36,470 nucleotides of DNA from NCBI GenBank assembly GCA_025964715.1, contig JAOPYH010000109.1, forward strand, positions 1 to 36,470. The letters run 5' to 3'. Made by a program: the position numbers and the translations under genes. The stretch is from Streptosporangiaceae bacterium. Its GTDB lineage: Bacteria > Actinomycetota > Actinomycetes > Streptosporangiales > Streptosporangiaceae. Below are positions 16,481 to 24,328 of the stretch, one piece after another (positions within the stretch are counted from its first letter, which is position 1; every line of letters begins with the position of its first letter). Under the pieces are notes generated by a model. That model ran no database searches. It was not told the DNA's origin and saw only the letters and a program-made list of their open reading frames with translations.

Positions 16481-17482
16481 TTGACGCGCTCGAACTCGCC
16501 GCTGCGGATCCTGCTGGCGCACGGATCCGGAAACGAGATCTTCCTCGTGGAGGGGGACCCGCGGCGTCTTTTCGACGGTCCGGAGCAGGCCACGGCGTTC
16601 GTGCGTGCCCTCAACGACCGGTCGGGGCCGCTCGGCGGAGACGGGATCTACTTCTTCGAGGACGGGGAGGTCCCGGAGGCACACTTCTTCAACCCTGACG
16701 GCACCCCGGCGGCCTTGTGCGGTAACGGCCTGCGGGTCCTCGGCCGGCTGCTGCTGGAACGGCATGACCGCGCGGAGCTGACGGTCCGGATCGGCGAGAA
16801 CCTGTTCCGGATCCGCTCCGCGCCGAGCCCCGCGCCCGGCGTGACCTCTGTGGCGATAGACCTTCCGGTGGTCAGCACCGAGGCCGCGCGGGTCCCGATC
16901 GTCACCCCCGGCCGGACCTTCGTCGAGCGGGTCATTCCCGGGCTCGACTCCGAGCTCCGGTTCACCGCCATCGCGGTGCCCAATCCGCACATCGTCGCGA
17001 TCGTGGACGACTATGACGAGGACCGGCTCGTCGACATCGGCGGCCGGGTGGAACGGGAGCGCGGCGCGGGAGTACTGCCGGCAGGCGCCAACGTCTCCTT
17101 CCTCCAGCCGCTCCCCGGGGGCGAGGTCTTCGTGCGGACCTTCGAGCGCGGCGCGGGCCTCACCCCGTCGTGCGGCTCCGGGGTCGTGGCCTCGCGTTCG
17201 GTCTACTCCGTGCTGACCGATGTCCCGCCGGAGGCTCGCGTGACCGTACGCAATATCGGGGGCGTGGCGGCCTCGTCCATCCGGGTCGAGGGCGACGCGT
17301 GGCTGCCCCTGCTCGAGGGCAACGCCACCAATGTCCTCCAGGCCGACCTCCTCCCCGCCGATCTGGTAGCGGGACGGGCCGAGATCGACCGGGTGGAGTT
17401 CACCGACGAGACCGTGGCCTTCGACCGCCTCAACCAGCACAACCTCACGACGCTGGCCGCGGCAGGCGTGAAGGTCCGCTGA
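16481..17482 (+). CDS. dapF: Diaminopimelate epimerase-like protein, divergent
   Basis: 333-residue protein of the DapF fold, which interconverts LL- and meso-diaminopimelate for lysine and peptidoglycan synthesis. TTG start at 16481 follows GAGGAAGG. The two catalytic cysteines are present: Cys80 in ALCGNGLR and Cys231 in PSCGSG, with the conserved ERGAG just before the second. Other motifs are altered: the N-terminal GxGNDF box reads HGSGNEIFLVE, the usual DGS-x-M-CGNG is NPDGTPAALCGNG, and ACGTG is SCGSG. It sits in the conserved dapF position after miaA, which favours orthology, but the drift leaves open a paralogue with another substrate. Length is somewhat above the usual ~275-290 residues. 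Confidence 0.8.
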   Translation: MTRSNSPLRILLAHGSGNEIFLVEGDPRRLFDGPEQATAFVRALNDRSGPLGGDGIYFFEDGEVPEAHFFNPDGTPAALCGNGLRVLGRLLLERHDRAELTVRIGENLFRIRSAPSPAPGVTSVAIDLPVVSTEAARVPIVTPGRTFVERVIPGLDSELRFTAIAVPNPHIVAIVDDYDEDRLVDIGGRVERERGAGVLPAGANVSFLQPLPGGEVFVRTFERGAGLTPSCGSGVVASRSVYSVLTDVPPEARVTVRNIGGVAASSIRVEGDAWLPLLEGNATNVLQADLLPADLVAGRAEIDRVEFTDETVAFDRLNQHNLTTLAAAGVKVR

Positions 17483-17550
17483 CCGGGTCCGGCGTCCGTA
17501 CGTCGGTCGCCCTGGGGTCTGTGCGCTGTGCGGTGCTCTAGTGTTTAGCC

Positions 17551-17563
17551 GAATCAGATTCTG
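17551..17563. promoter_or_regulatory. Overlapping small palindromes before the SalK-like gene
   Basis: GAATCAGATTC (17551-17561, GAATC/GATTC around one base) and CAGATTCTG (17555-17563, CAGA/TCTG around one base) overlap 18 bp upstream of the chosen start codon. CTAG occurs on both sides. This looks like an operator, but no regulator is known. Confidence 0.3.
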
Positions 17564-17580
17564 TTTCTAGGGCGGTGCGG

Positions 17581-18339
17581 ATGAGCGACACACGCGCGAT
17601 CGCGGCGGCGGTGCAGGACCCGATCGGTGGCATCGGCGGGGCCTTCATGATCTCCAGAGAGGCGAAGGAGTACGGCCGCGAGACGGGACTCGACGGCTGG
17701 AGCCCGTATCTGCGCGGCCGGTGCGGCGTGCTCGGCGAGGTCGACGCCGACGTCGTGGCGGCAGCGGTCGGCTTCTTCCCGCCATCGGTGGTACGGGAGG
17801 GGTGGGAGGCGGGCCGTGGCCTGCCGGCCGAGAAGGCGGCACACCGGTACGCGACCGTCTGCCAGGAGTTCGGCCGGCGCAAGCTCGCCGGCGGCGAGGA
17901 GGCCGGCATGGGCCGGCTGGCCGAGCTGCTCGAGGCCATCGTCGTGAGGGCGGACGTGATCGGGACGCCGCTGGCGGCCGGCTGGCGCGCCATGCCGCTG
18001 CCCTCGGACGCCCCGGCCAGGGTGGTCCAGCTCGCCCACGTCCTCCGGGAGCTTCGCGGCGGCCTGCACCTGGTCGCGGTGCTCTCCTCCGGGCTCACCC
18101 CGCTGCAGTCCGTCCTCACCAGCAGGTCGGCGCTCGTCCCGAGCGGTGAGGACAACGCGCGGTTCTTCGGCTGGCCCGAGCCCTACACCAAGCCGTCCGC
18201 GGACGTACGCCGGCGCCGCACCATCGCCGAGCAGCTGACCGACGGCCTGATGGCCCCCGCGTTCGCGGGCCTGCGCGACGACGAGGCCAGTGAGCTCATC
18301 GCGCTGCTCGGGAAGATGTCCAGGCTGGCCTTCGGCTAG
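17581..18339 (+). CDS. SCO6745/SalK-like protein of unknown function
   Basis: 252-residue mostly helical, Ala-rich cytoplasmic protein. Segments such as LRGRCGVLGEVDADVVAAAV, GFFPPSVVREGWEAGR, RRKLAGGEEAGMGRLAELLE and a C-terminal TIAEQLTDGLMAPAFAGL match my recollection of the SCO6745 (SalK-related, helix-turn-helix-like) family common in actinomycetes. No enzyme motif or transmembrane segment is visible and its function is unknown. ATG at 17581 is preferred over the GTG at 17575 because AGGG (17569-17572) is properly spaced only for the ATG. Small palindromes lie directly upstream. The gene stands alone between dapF and the solute-binding protein. Confidence 0.65.
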   Translation: MSDTRAIAAAVQDPIGGIGGAFMISREAKEYGRETGLDGWSPYLRGRCGVLGEVDADVVAAAVGFFPPSVVREGWEAGRGLPAEKAAHRYATVCQEFGRRKLAGGEEAGMGRLAELLEAIVVRADVIGTPLAAGWRAMPLPSDAPARVVQLAHVLRELRGGLHLVAVLSSGLTPLQSVLTSRSALVPSGEDNARFFGWPEPYTKPSADVRRRRTIAEQLTDGLMAPAFAGLRDDEASELIALLGKMSRLAFG

Positions 18340-18364
18340 CGGCCCCCGGCCCTCGGCGACTGAC

Positions 18365-18393
18365 GTCCACCGCCGGGCCGGCTCGCCGTGGAC
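18365..18393 (+). terminator. Possible terminator after the SalK-like gene
   Basis: GTCCAC (18365-18370) pairs with GTGGAC (18388-18393), with further GC-rich partial pairing inside, 25 bp after the stop codon. The stem is interrupted, so confidence is modest. Confidence 0.4.
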
Positions 18394-18494
18394 CTGTCCG
18401 GCGTGGTGCATCCGTCGTTGCGCCGGATGTGGCGTCACGCTGTGATAGAGCGGTTGCACTCAGTCGCGACGCTGCGAAGTGCAAGGAGCCTGGC

Positions 18495-20207
18495 ATGGGG
18501 CGGGATGCTCGGATGACGATGCGCGGACCGATGGCCGGAGCGCTCGCGATGGCGCTGGTCGCCGCGGGCTGCGGGGCGCCGGGTCCCGGGCGCAGGAGTG
18601 CGTGGGAGCCGGCCGCCCAGCTGCCCACATTCGACGTCAACGCGGTGCCGCGCGAACAACTCCGTACCGGCGGGACCCTGCGGTGGCCGATCCCCGAGTT
18701 ACCCCGGCAGTGGAACCTGGCGCATGCCGACGTCGCGACGGGCCGGCCGGCCGCGGGCGGTGCGGCGGGTGAGGTCCTGCCCGGCCTCATGCCCTACGTC
18801 ATGCGGTGCGACGAGAAGGGGGTGCCGCATCCGGACCCGGACTACGTCACCGACGTACGGCTGAGCAGGAGAGCCGGCCGGCAGGTCGTGACCTACACGC
18901 TCAACCGCAGGGCCGTGTGGTCGGACGGCAGCCCGATAACCTACCGCGACTATGCAGCGCAGGCCCGCGCCCTCTCGGGACGCGGCAAGCGCCTTCGCCT
19001 CGGGTCCGTCGCCGGTTATGACCACGTCGCCAAGGCCGAACGCGGATCGGACGACCATCAGGTCATCGTCTCCTTCGCCCGGCCGCTGGCGGACTGGCCG
19101 GAGCTCTTCAGCCCGCTCTATCCGGCGGCCACCAACTCCGATCCCGCGGCCTTCGACACCGGCTGGCTCGACAGGATCGGCGCCACCGCCGGCCCGTTCG
19201 CGGTCGAGAGCTACGACCGTAGGGCCAAGACGATCACGGTGGCGAGGAATCCCCGCTGGTGGGGCCGGCGCGCCGTCCTGGACAGGATCGTCTACCGGGC
19301 CATGGACGGGGCCGAGGTCACCAGGGCCTTCGCCGCCGGCCAGGTCGACCTCATGGACCTGCCGCCCGACGCCGCCGCCTACCGGCGCGCCGCCGAGGTC
19401 AAGGGCGCCGTGATCCGGACGGCCGGGGATCCCGGCTGGCGCGCCCTGCTCCTCAACGCCACGAGGCCACCCCTGTCCGACGTGCGGCTCCGGCAGGCCC
19501 TGGCCTTCGGCCTCGACCGCCCGGCCCTGACGGCTTCCGGGTTCGGGGACCTCAACTGGCCGAGGCCGACGCTCGACAACCACTTCTTCGTCAACACGCA
19601 GGCCGGCTATCAGGACAATTCCGGCGAATTAGGGATGTATATCCCGGATCGAGCCAGGCGGCTGCTCGACGAGGCGGGCTGGCGGGAGAGCGGAGACCAT
19701 CGCGTCAAGAACGGCGAGATTCTGCAGCTGCGGCTCGGCGTGTCCGCGGACCCGCAGGCCAGGCACGAGGCCGAGCTGATCCAGGGCATGCTACGGCCGC
19801 TGGGCGTCCGGTCGGTGATCCAGGCGACGCGGGGCCGGGACACCTCCAGCGCTGACGTGCCCCCCGGCGACGTCGACCTCGCGGCCTTCTCCTCGCCGGG
19901 GACGCCGTTCCCGCTGTCGCGGCTGTGGCCGCTGCTGGCGCAGCCGCACGGGGGCCGGGGCGGGCGTACGGGCACGACCGCCGGCTCGGCGGCGATCGGT
20001 CAGGCGATGGACCGTGCGCTGTGCGAACTCGATCCCGTGAAGGCACGACGCCTGACCAATGACGCCGACCGGCTGGTCTGGCAGCAGGCGAGAGTGCTTC
20101 CGCTCTACCAGAGACCCCAGCTCGTGGCGGCCCGGTCCGTGCTCGCCAACCTCGGTGCCCGCGGGTTCTACGATCCGGCCTACGAGGACATCGGCTTCAC
20201 GGTGTAG
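18495..20207 (+). CDS. Orphan ABC transporter family-5 substrate-binding lipoprotein
   Basis: 570-residue extracellular solute-binding protein of the peptide/nickel (family 5, DppA/OppA-like) type. ATG at 18495 follows AAGGAG with 6-nt spacing. The N-terminus is a lipoprotein signal with lipobox VAAGC and lipidated Cys26. Family hallmarks are YTLNRRAVWSDGSPITYRDY, GPFAVESYDRRAKTITVARN, NPRWWGRRAVLDRIVYR and RQALAFGLDRPAL. No permease or ATPase gene is adjacent, so it either uses a distant transporter or acts as a stand-alone binding protein. It contains two rare TTA leucine codons (18699 and 19629), unlike its neighbours. Its 3' end overlaps the convergent glcF by 11 bp. The ligand is unknown. 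Confidence 0.88.
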   Translation: MGRDARMTMRGPMAGALAMALVAAGCGAPGPGRRSAWEPAAQLPTFDVNAVPREQLRTGGTLRWPIPELPRQWNLAHADVATGRPAAGGAAGEVLPGLMPYVMRCDEKGVPHPDPDYVTDVRLSRRAGRQVVTYTLNRRAVWSDGSPITYRDYAAQARALSGRGKRLRLGSVAGYDHVAKAERGSDDHQVIVSFARPLADWPELFSPLYPAATNSDPAAFDTGWLDRIGATAGPFAVESYDRRAKTITVARNPRWWGRRAVLDRIVYRAMDGAEVTRAFAAGQVDLMDLPPDAAAYRRAAEVKGAVIRTAGDPGWRALLLNATRPPLSDVRLRQALAFGLDRPALTASGFGDLNWPRPTLDNHFFVNTQAGYQDNSGELGMYIPDRARRLLDEAGWRESGDHRVKNGEILQLRLGVSADPQARHEAELIQGMLRPLGVRSVIQATRGRDTSSADVPPGDVDLAAFSSPGTPFPLSRLWPLLAQPHGGRGGRTGTTAGSAAIGQAMDRALCELDPVKARRLTNDADRLVWQQARVLPLYQRPQLVAARSVLANLGARGFYDPAYEDIGFTV

Positions 20208-21489
20208 ACACGGCCCCGTCCGGGAGGAGCCCGTGGCGGCCGAGGCCACGCAGGGAGGCGTCGAGCACCTCCGCCGTGTGCGCCACCGCGATCTCCTCGC
20301 CGCGGCGGCCCAGCGCCGTCGCGATCTGCATGGTGCAGCCGGGGTTGGCCGCCACCAGGAGCTCGGCACCGGTCGTCTGGACGTTGCCCGCCTTGCGGTC
20401 ACCGAGCTCCCGCGCGGCCTCCGGCTGCAGCAGGTTGTAGGTGCCCGCCGAGCCACAGCAGATGTCGGACTCCGGGACCTCCATGACCGTCAGCTCGGGG
20501 ATTCCGCGCAGCAGCTCCCGAGGCTGGGCCCGGATGCCCTGGGCGTGGGAGAGATGGCACGCGTCGTGGTAGGCCACGGTGATCGGCAGCGGATGCCGTA
20601 CGGCGCGCGGCCCGATCTCGGCGAGGAACTCGGCCAGGTCACGGGTCTTGGCGCTCAGGGCCGAGGCGCGCTCCGCCCACTCCGGGTCGTCGGCCAGCAG
20701 GGTCTGGTAGTCCTTCATCGCCGAGCCGCAGCCGGCCGCGTTGACCACGATCGCGTCGAGCTCCTCGAATTCCGCGATGGCCTTGCGGGCGAAGGCGCGG
20801 GCCTCCTCGTCCCGGCCGGAGTGCAGGGACAGGGCGCCGCAGCAGCCCTGGCTCTTGGAGATCACGATGTCGCAACCTTCCATCGCCAGGACCCGGGCTG
20901 TGGCGGCGTTGACCCCGGGGAAGAACTCCCGCTGCACGCAGCCGGTCAGCATGCCGACGGTCGCCCGCCGCTCTCCCCGCGCGGGGACGCGCTCCGGCAA
21001 CCGCTGTGCCGGGCCGAGCGGCGGCGCCAGCCGCTCCATCGCGGCCAGGGTGGGGGAGATCCGCTCGAGTAGGCCGCTGCGCCGGATCAGCCGGTCGAGC
21101 CCGCTGCGCTGGTAGGCGCGCAGCGGACCGCGCAGGGCCCTGAGTCGCCGAGGGTACGGGAACAGCGCGAAGATGGCCTCTCGCAGCGCGCGATCACGGC
21201 GGGTTCGTGGGTGCTCCTGCTCCACCTCCGCGCGGGTCGCCTCGATGAGCCGGTCGTACTGCACCCCGGACGGGCAGGCGGTCACGCAGGCCATGCAGCC
21301 GAGGCACCTGTCGAAGTGCTCGATCATCGGGGCGCTGAGCGGCGCGCCCTCGGCGTGCTGCTTCATAAGGTGGATGCGACCGCGGGGGGAGTCCATCTCC
21401 TCACCCCACAGCACGTACGTGGGACACGTCGGCAGGCAGAAGCCGCAGTGCACGCAATCGTCGATCAGCTTGTTGACGTCCGCGCTCAT
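20197..21489 (-). CDS. glcF: Glycolate oxidase iron-sulfur subunit GlcF
   Basis: 430-residue Fe-S subunit passing electrons from the GlcD/GlcE flavoproteins during oxidation of glycolate to glyoxylate. Two ferredoxin-type 4Fe-4S sites are visible: C12/C15/C18/C22 (CVHCGFCLPTC) and C62/C65/C68/C72 (CLGCMACVTAC). Two cysteine-rich CCG domains follow, with GCCGALSLHSG and ICCGSAGTYN. ATG at 21489 follows AGGAGG. It overlaps the glcE stop by one base (TGATG), showing translational coupling in a glcD-glcE-glcF operon. The C-terminus overlaps the convergent solute-binding gene by 11 bp. Confidence 0.94.
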   Translation of the reverse strand: MSADVNKLIDDCVHCGFCLPTCPTYVLWGEEMDSPRGRIHLMKQHAEGAPLSAPMIEHFDRCLGCMACVTACPSGVQYDRLIEATRAEVEQEHPRTRRDRALREAIFALFPYPRRLRALRGPLRAYQRSGLDRLIRRSGLLERISPTLAAMERLAPPLGPAQRLPERVPARGERRATVGMLTGCVQREFFPGVNAATARVLAMEGCDIVISKSQGCCGALSLHSGRDEEARAFARKAIAEFEELDAIVVNAAGCGSAMKDYQTLLADDPEWAERASALSAKTRDLAEFLAEIGPRAVRHPLPITVAYHDACHLSHAQGIRAQPRELLRGIPELTVMEVPESDICCGSAGTYNLLQPEAARELGDRKAGNVQTTGAELLVAANPGCTMQIATALGRRGEEIAVAHTAEVLDASLRGLGRHGLLPDGAVSTP

Positions 21490-22685
21490 CAGATGCCTCC
21501 TGCGTAGCGACCGGGGGACAGGCGGTGGTCGGGGTCGAACTGGTCCTTGACGCGTCGCATGAGTCCGAGCGCCTGGACCGGCCCCCACACGTCGAGCTGC
21601 TCCCGCACCGGATCGGGCGCGGTACGGACCACCGCGTGGCCGAGGGCACGGGCGCAGTCCAGGGTGCCGCCGGCCTCGTCCGGCGGAGTGCCGGCAGGCA
21701 GGCCGACCTGCCACACGCCGGCGCCGGCCGATCCCCGTACCCGCCTGCCGGCGAGGGCCTTGAGCACCCTCGGCAGGTCGGCTGATTCGGCGGTGAGCTC
21801 GATGAGCGTCTCGCCGCCGGGATGACGGCCCCACCAGCCCGGTGCGGTGCCGCCGATCCGGGCTCCGGAGCCGAGGAGCCGCGCCGCCTCGTCCGCGCGG
21901 GCCGTCACGCCGTCGGCGACGCCCTCCACAAGGACCGCGACGGTGATCGGTCCGTCCGGGGGCGAGTCCAGCTCGATGGCGCTCGGCACGAGCATCGAGT
22001 GCTGTACCGCCCTGACCGCCTCGGACGCCCGGCCGGCGTCGGCGACCTCCACGGTGACGTACGCCTGGGCCTCCGGGACCGGGTGCAGCCGGAAGGCGGC
22101 CTCGACGATCAGTCCCAGCGTGCCGTAGGACCCGGTGAGGAGCTTGGCCAGGTCGTAGCCGGCGACGTTCTTGACGACCTTGCCACCCGCCTTGGCGATG
22201 ACGCCGTCGGCCCGGATCATCGTGACCCCGATGACGAGGTCCCGCGGTGGGCCGTAGCGGAGCCGCAGGGGCCCGGCGGCCGCGGTGGCGAGGGTGCCTC
22301 CGACGGTGGCCCCGGTGAGGGGAGCGTCGAGGGCCAGCCGCTGGCCGCTCGCCCGGAGCACCTCGGCCAGCCGATCCATCGAGACTCCGGCCTCCACCTT
22401 CACCACCAGGTCTCCGGCGGCGTGCTCGACGATCCGGTTGAGCCTCCGGGTGTCGACGAGCAGGTCACATCGGTCCGGCGGCACGCCCCAGTGCAGGCGC
22501 GTTCCGGCGCCGCGTGGCACGACGGCCAGGCGGTGCTCCGCCGCGACGCGCATCACCTCGCCGGCCTCGGCGACCGACGCGGGCGCGGCGACCTGCGCGG
22601 GTACGACGCCCTGCACGGCGTCCTCCGCGGTGCCGGGCCGGGTGTCGCCGCACACCTCGGCGAGGGCCTCCAGGGGCGTGCTCAT
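21489..22685 (-). CDS. glcE: Glycolate oxidase FAD-binding subunit GlcE
   Basis: 398-residue FAD-binding subunit of the glycolate oxidase complex. The N-terminal FAD-binding-4 (PCMH-type) domain shows VVPRGAGTRLHWG, DAPLTGATVGGTLATAAAG and the conserved KNVAGYDLAKLLTGSYGTLG signature near residues 170-195. The C-terminal end (VKDQFDPDHRLSPGRYAGG) is typical of GlcE. ATG at 22685 follows GGAGG. It lies 16 bp after glcD and overlaps glcF by one base. In E. coli all three Glc subunits are needed for activity; the same is expected here. Confidence 0.94.
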   Translation of the reverse strand: MSTPLEALAEVCGDTRPGTAEDAVQGVVPAQVAAPASVAEAGEVMRVAAEHRLAVVPRGAGTRLHWGVPPDRCDLLVDTRRLNRIVEHAAGDLVVKVEAGVSMDRLAEVLRASGQRLALDAPLTGATVGGTLATAAAGPLRLRYGPPRDLVIGVTMIRADGVIAKAGGKVVKNVAGYDLAKLLTGSYGTLGLIVEAAFRLHPVPEAQAYVTVEVADAGRASEAVRAVQHSMLVPSAIELDSPPDGPITVAVLVEGVADGVTARADEAARLLGSGARIGGTAPGWWGRHPGGETLIELTAESADLPRVLKALAGRRVRGSAGAGVWQVGLPAGTPPDEAGGTLDCARALGHAVVRTAPDPVREQLDVWGPVQALGLMRRVKDQFDPDHRLSPGRYAGGI

Positions 22686-22701
22686 ATGCCTCCGTCCAGC
22701 A

Positions 22702-24147
22702 TCAGAACTGTTCCGCCCGTCCTGAGGCGACGAGGGGGTGGACGCCCTTGTGGACGCCGGGGACCTCGCCGCACAGCCGGGGAGTCGGGAAGATCTTGCC
22801 GGGGTTGCACAGCCCGGCGGGGTCGAAGCCGCACCTCACCATCTGCATGGTGTCCAGGTCGCCGGCGGTGAACATCCGTGGCATGTGGCGGGCCTTGTCG
22901 ACACCGACCCCATGCTCACCGGTGATGGATCCGCCGTGCTCGATGCACAGATCGAGGATCTGGCCCGAGACCTTTTCGGCCCGCTCGCCGGCTCCGGGCT
23001 CGGCGTCGTCGAACAGCACCAGCGGGTGCAGGTTGCCGTCGCCCGCGTGGAAGACGTTGGCCACCCGGATGCCGCTGCCGCGCGAGAGTTCGTCGATCCG
23101 GGCCAGCACACCGGACAGCGCGGTACGCGGAATGACCCCGTCCTGCACGATGTAGGCCGGGCTGATCCGTCCGACCGCGGCGAAGGCGGATTTGCGGCCG
23201 GCCCAGATCAGGCCGCGCTCGGCGTCGTCGGCGGCGATCCGGATCTCGAACGCGCCCGAAGCCCGGCAGAGCCGCTCCACGTCGGCGAACTGCCGGCGCA
23301 CCTCGGACTCGGGGCCGTCGAGCTCCACGATGAGCACCGCGCCGGCTCCGGCGGGGTAGGAGCACTGGACGGCGGCCTCGGCCGCCTCGATCGACAGCGC
23401 GTCCATCATCTCGATCGCCGCGGGGACGACGCCCGCGCTGATGATCGCGGAGACGGCCTCGCCGCCCGCCTCCATGGACTCGAAGGCGGCCAGCAGCGTC
23501 TGCACCGTCTCCGGCAGGCGGGTCAGCCGGACGGTGATCTTGGTGGTGATGCCCAGCGTGCCCTCGGCGCCGATGAAGACGCCGAGCAGGTCATAGCCGG
23601 GCCCCTCGCCGATGGTGACGATCTCGCCCTCCGGAGTGACGATCTCGCAGGCGAGCACGTGGTGGGCGGTGAAGCCGTATTTCAGGCAGTGCGCGCCGCC
23701 GGAGTTCTCGGCGACGTTGCCGCCGATGGAGCAGATCTGCTGACTGGACGGGTCCGGCGCGTAGTAGTAACCGTGCGGGCGTACCGCCTTGGTGACGTCG
23801 AGGTTGATGACTCCCGGCTCGACGACCGCCCGCTGGTTCTCGATGTCGATCTCCAGGATGCGGCGCATCCGCGAGGTGACGATCAGGACCCCGTCCGTAC
23901 GCGGCAGAGCACCGCCGGACAGACCTGTGCCCGACCCGCGGGCTACATAGGGCACGCCTGCGGCGGAGCATTCCCGTACCATCGCGGCGATCTGCTCGGC
24001 GGTGTCGGGCAGCACCACGATGCCCGGTGTGGCCTTGTGATAGGTCAGCCCATCGCATTCATAGGTGCGCAGCCGGACGGGATCGGTGATGACCCCGTCC
24101 GCACCGAGCAGCTCGGTGAACCGTTCCGCCATCGCCGCAACGTCCAT
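22702..24147 (-). CDS. glcD: Glycolate oxidase subunit GlcD
   Basis: 481-residue catalytic FAD flavoprotein of glycolate oxidase. The FAD-binding-4 domain has VARGSGTGLSGGALPRTDGV and the family signature GGNVAENSGGAHCLKYG. The C-terminal FAD-oxidase domain carries VANVFHAGDGNLHPLV and SITGEHGVGVDKARHMPRMF. The ATG at 24147 is preferred: GGAGGA (24162-24157) lies 9 nt upstream, whereas for the in-frame GTG at 24156 the same Shine-Dalgarno would abut the start codon. First gene of glcDEF. Two hairpins separate it from malate synthase upstream, so it has its own transcript or reads through weakly from aceB. Confidence 0.94.
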   Translation of the reverse strand: MDVAAMAERFTELLGADGVITDPVRLRTYECDGLTYHKATPGIVVLPDTAEQIAAMVRECSAAGVPYVARGSGTGLSGGALPRTDGVLIVTSRMRRILEIDIENQRAVVEPGVINLDVTKAVRPHGYYYAPDPSSQQICSIGGNVAENSGGAHCLKYGFTAHHVLACEIVTPEGEIVTIGEGPGYDLLGVFIGAEGTLGITTKITVRLTRLPETVQTLLAAFESMEAGGEAVSAIISAGVVPAAIEMMDALSIEAAEAAVQCSYPAGAGAVLIVELDGPESEVRRQFADVERLCRASGAFEIRIAADDAERGLIWAGRKSAFAAVGRISPAYIVQDGVIPRTALSGVLARIDELSRGSGIRVANVFHAGDGNLHPLVLFDDAEPGAGERAEKVSGQILDLCIEHGGSITGEHGVGVDKARHMPRMFTAGDLDTMQMVRCGFDPAGLCNPGKIFPTPRLCGEVPGVHKGVHPLVASGRAEQF

Positions 24148-24240
24148 CGCCGTCACTCCTCCAGAACACGCCCTGTCCCGCCATCACGCAATGGTCACGT
24201 ACCCCGAAAAATCAGTTCAAGGGCGGCGGCGTGCCACGGA

Positions 24241-24295
24241 CGCGATCGGATCACGTTCCCGGCGCGGTGTTCCGGGAACGTGATCTCGCGATCGG
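24241..24295. repeat. 9-bp direct repeats flanking the 14-bp hairpin after aceB
   Basis: CGCGATCGG occurs at 24241-24249 and again at 24287-24295, bracketing the inverted repeat 24249-24285. The arrangement superficially resembles a target-site duplication around a miniature inverted-repeat element. The sequence itself contains the palindrome CGATCG, so chance is possible. Confidence 0.4.
24249..24285 (-). terminator. 14-bp perfect-stem terminator after aceB
   Basis: GATCACGTTCCCGG (24249-24262) and CCGGGAACGTGATC (24272-24285) are exact reverse complements around a 9-nt loop, about 44 bp past the malate synthase stop codon. It is a strong intrinsic-terminator-like hairpin without an immediate U-tract. 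Confidence 0.75.
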
Positions 24296-24327
24296 CGGAG
24301 CCGTCGCCCTGCTCGGCAGTGGCTCCG
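24296..24327 (-). terminator. First hairpin after aceB (tandem terminator)
   Basis: CGGAGCC (24296-24302) pairs with GGCTCCG (24321-24327), with a possible inner GCC/GGC pairing. It begins right after the aceB stop codon and precedes the stronger 14-bp hairpin, giving a tandem arrangement. Confidence 0.5.
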
Positions 24328-24328
24328 G

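Noticed and set aside
24241..24295. Mobile MITE-like element
   Set aside because: Only one copy is seen and the direct repeat is built around the palindrome CGATCG; recorded as a repeat and terminator rather than a mobile element.
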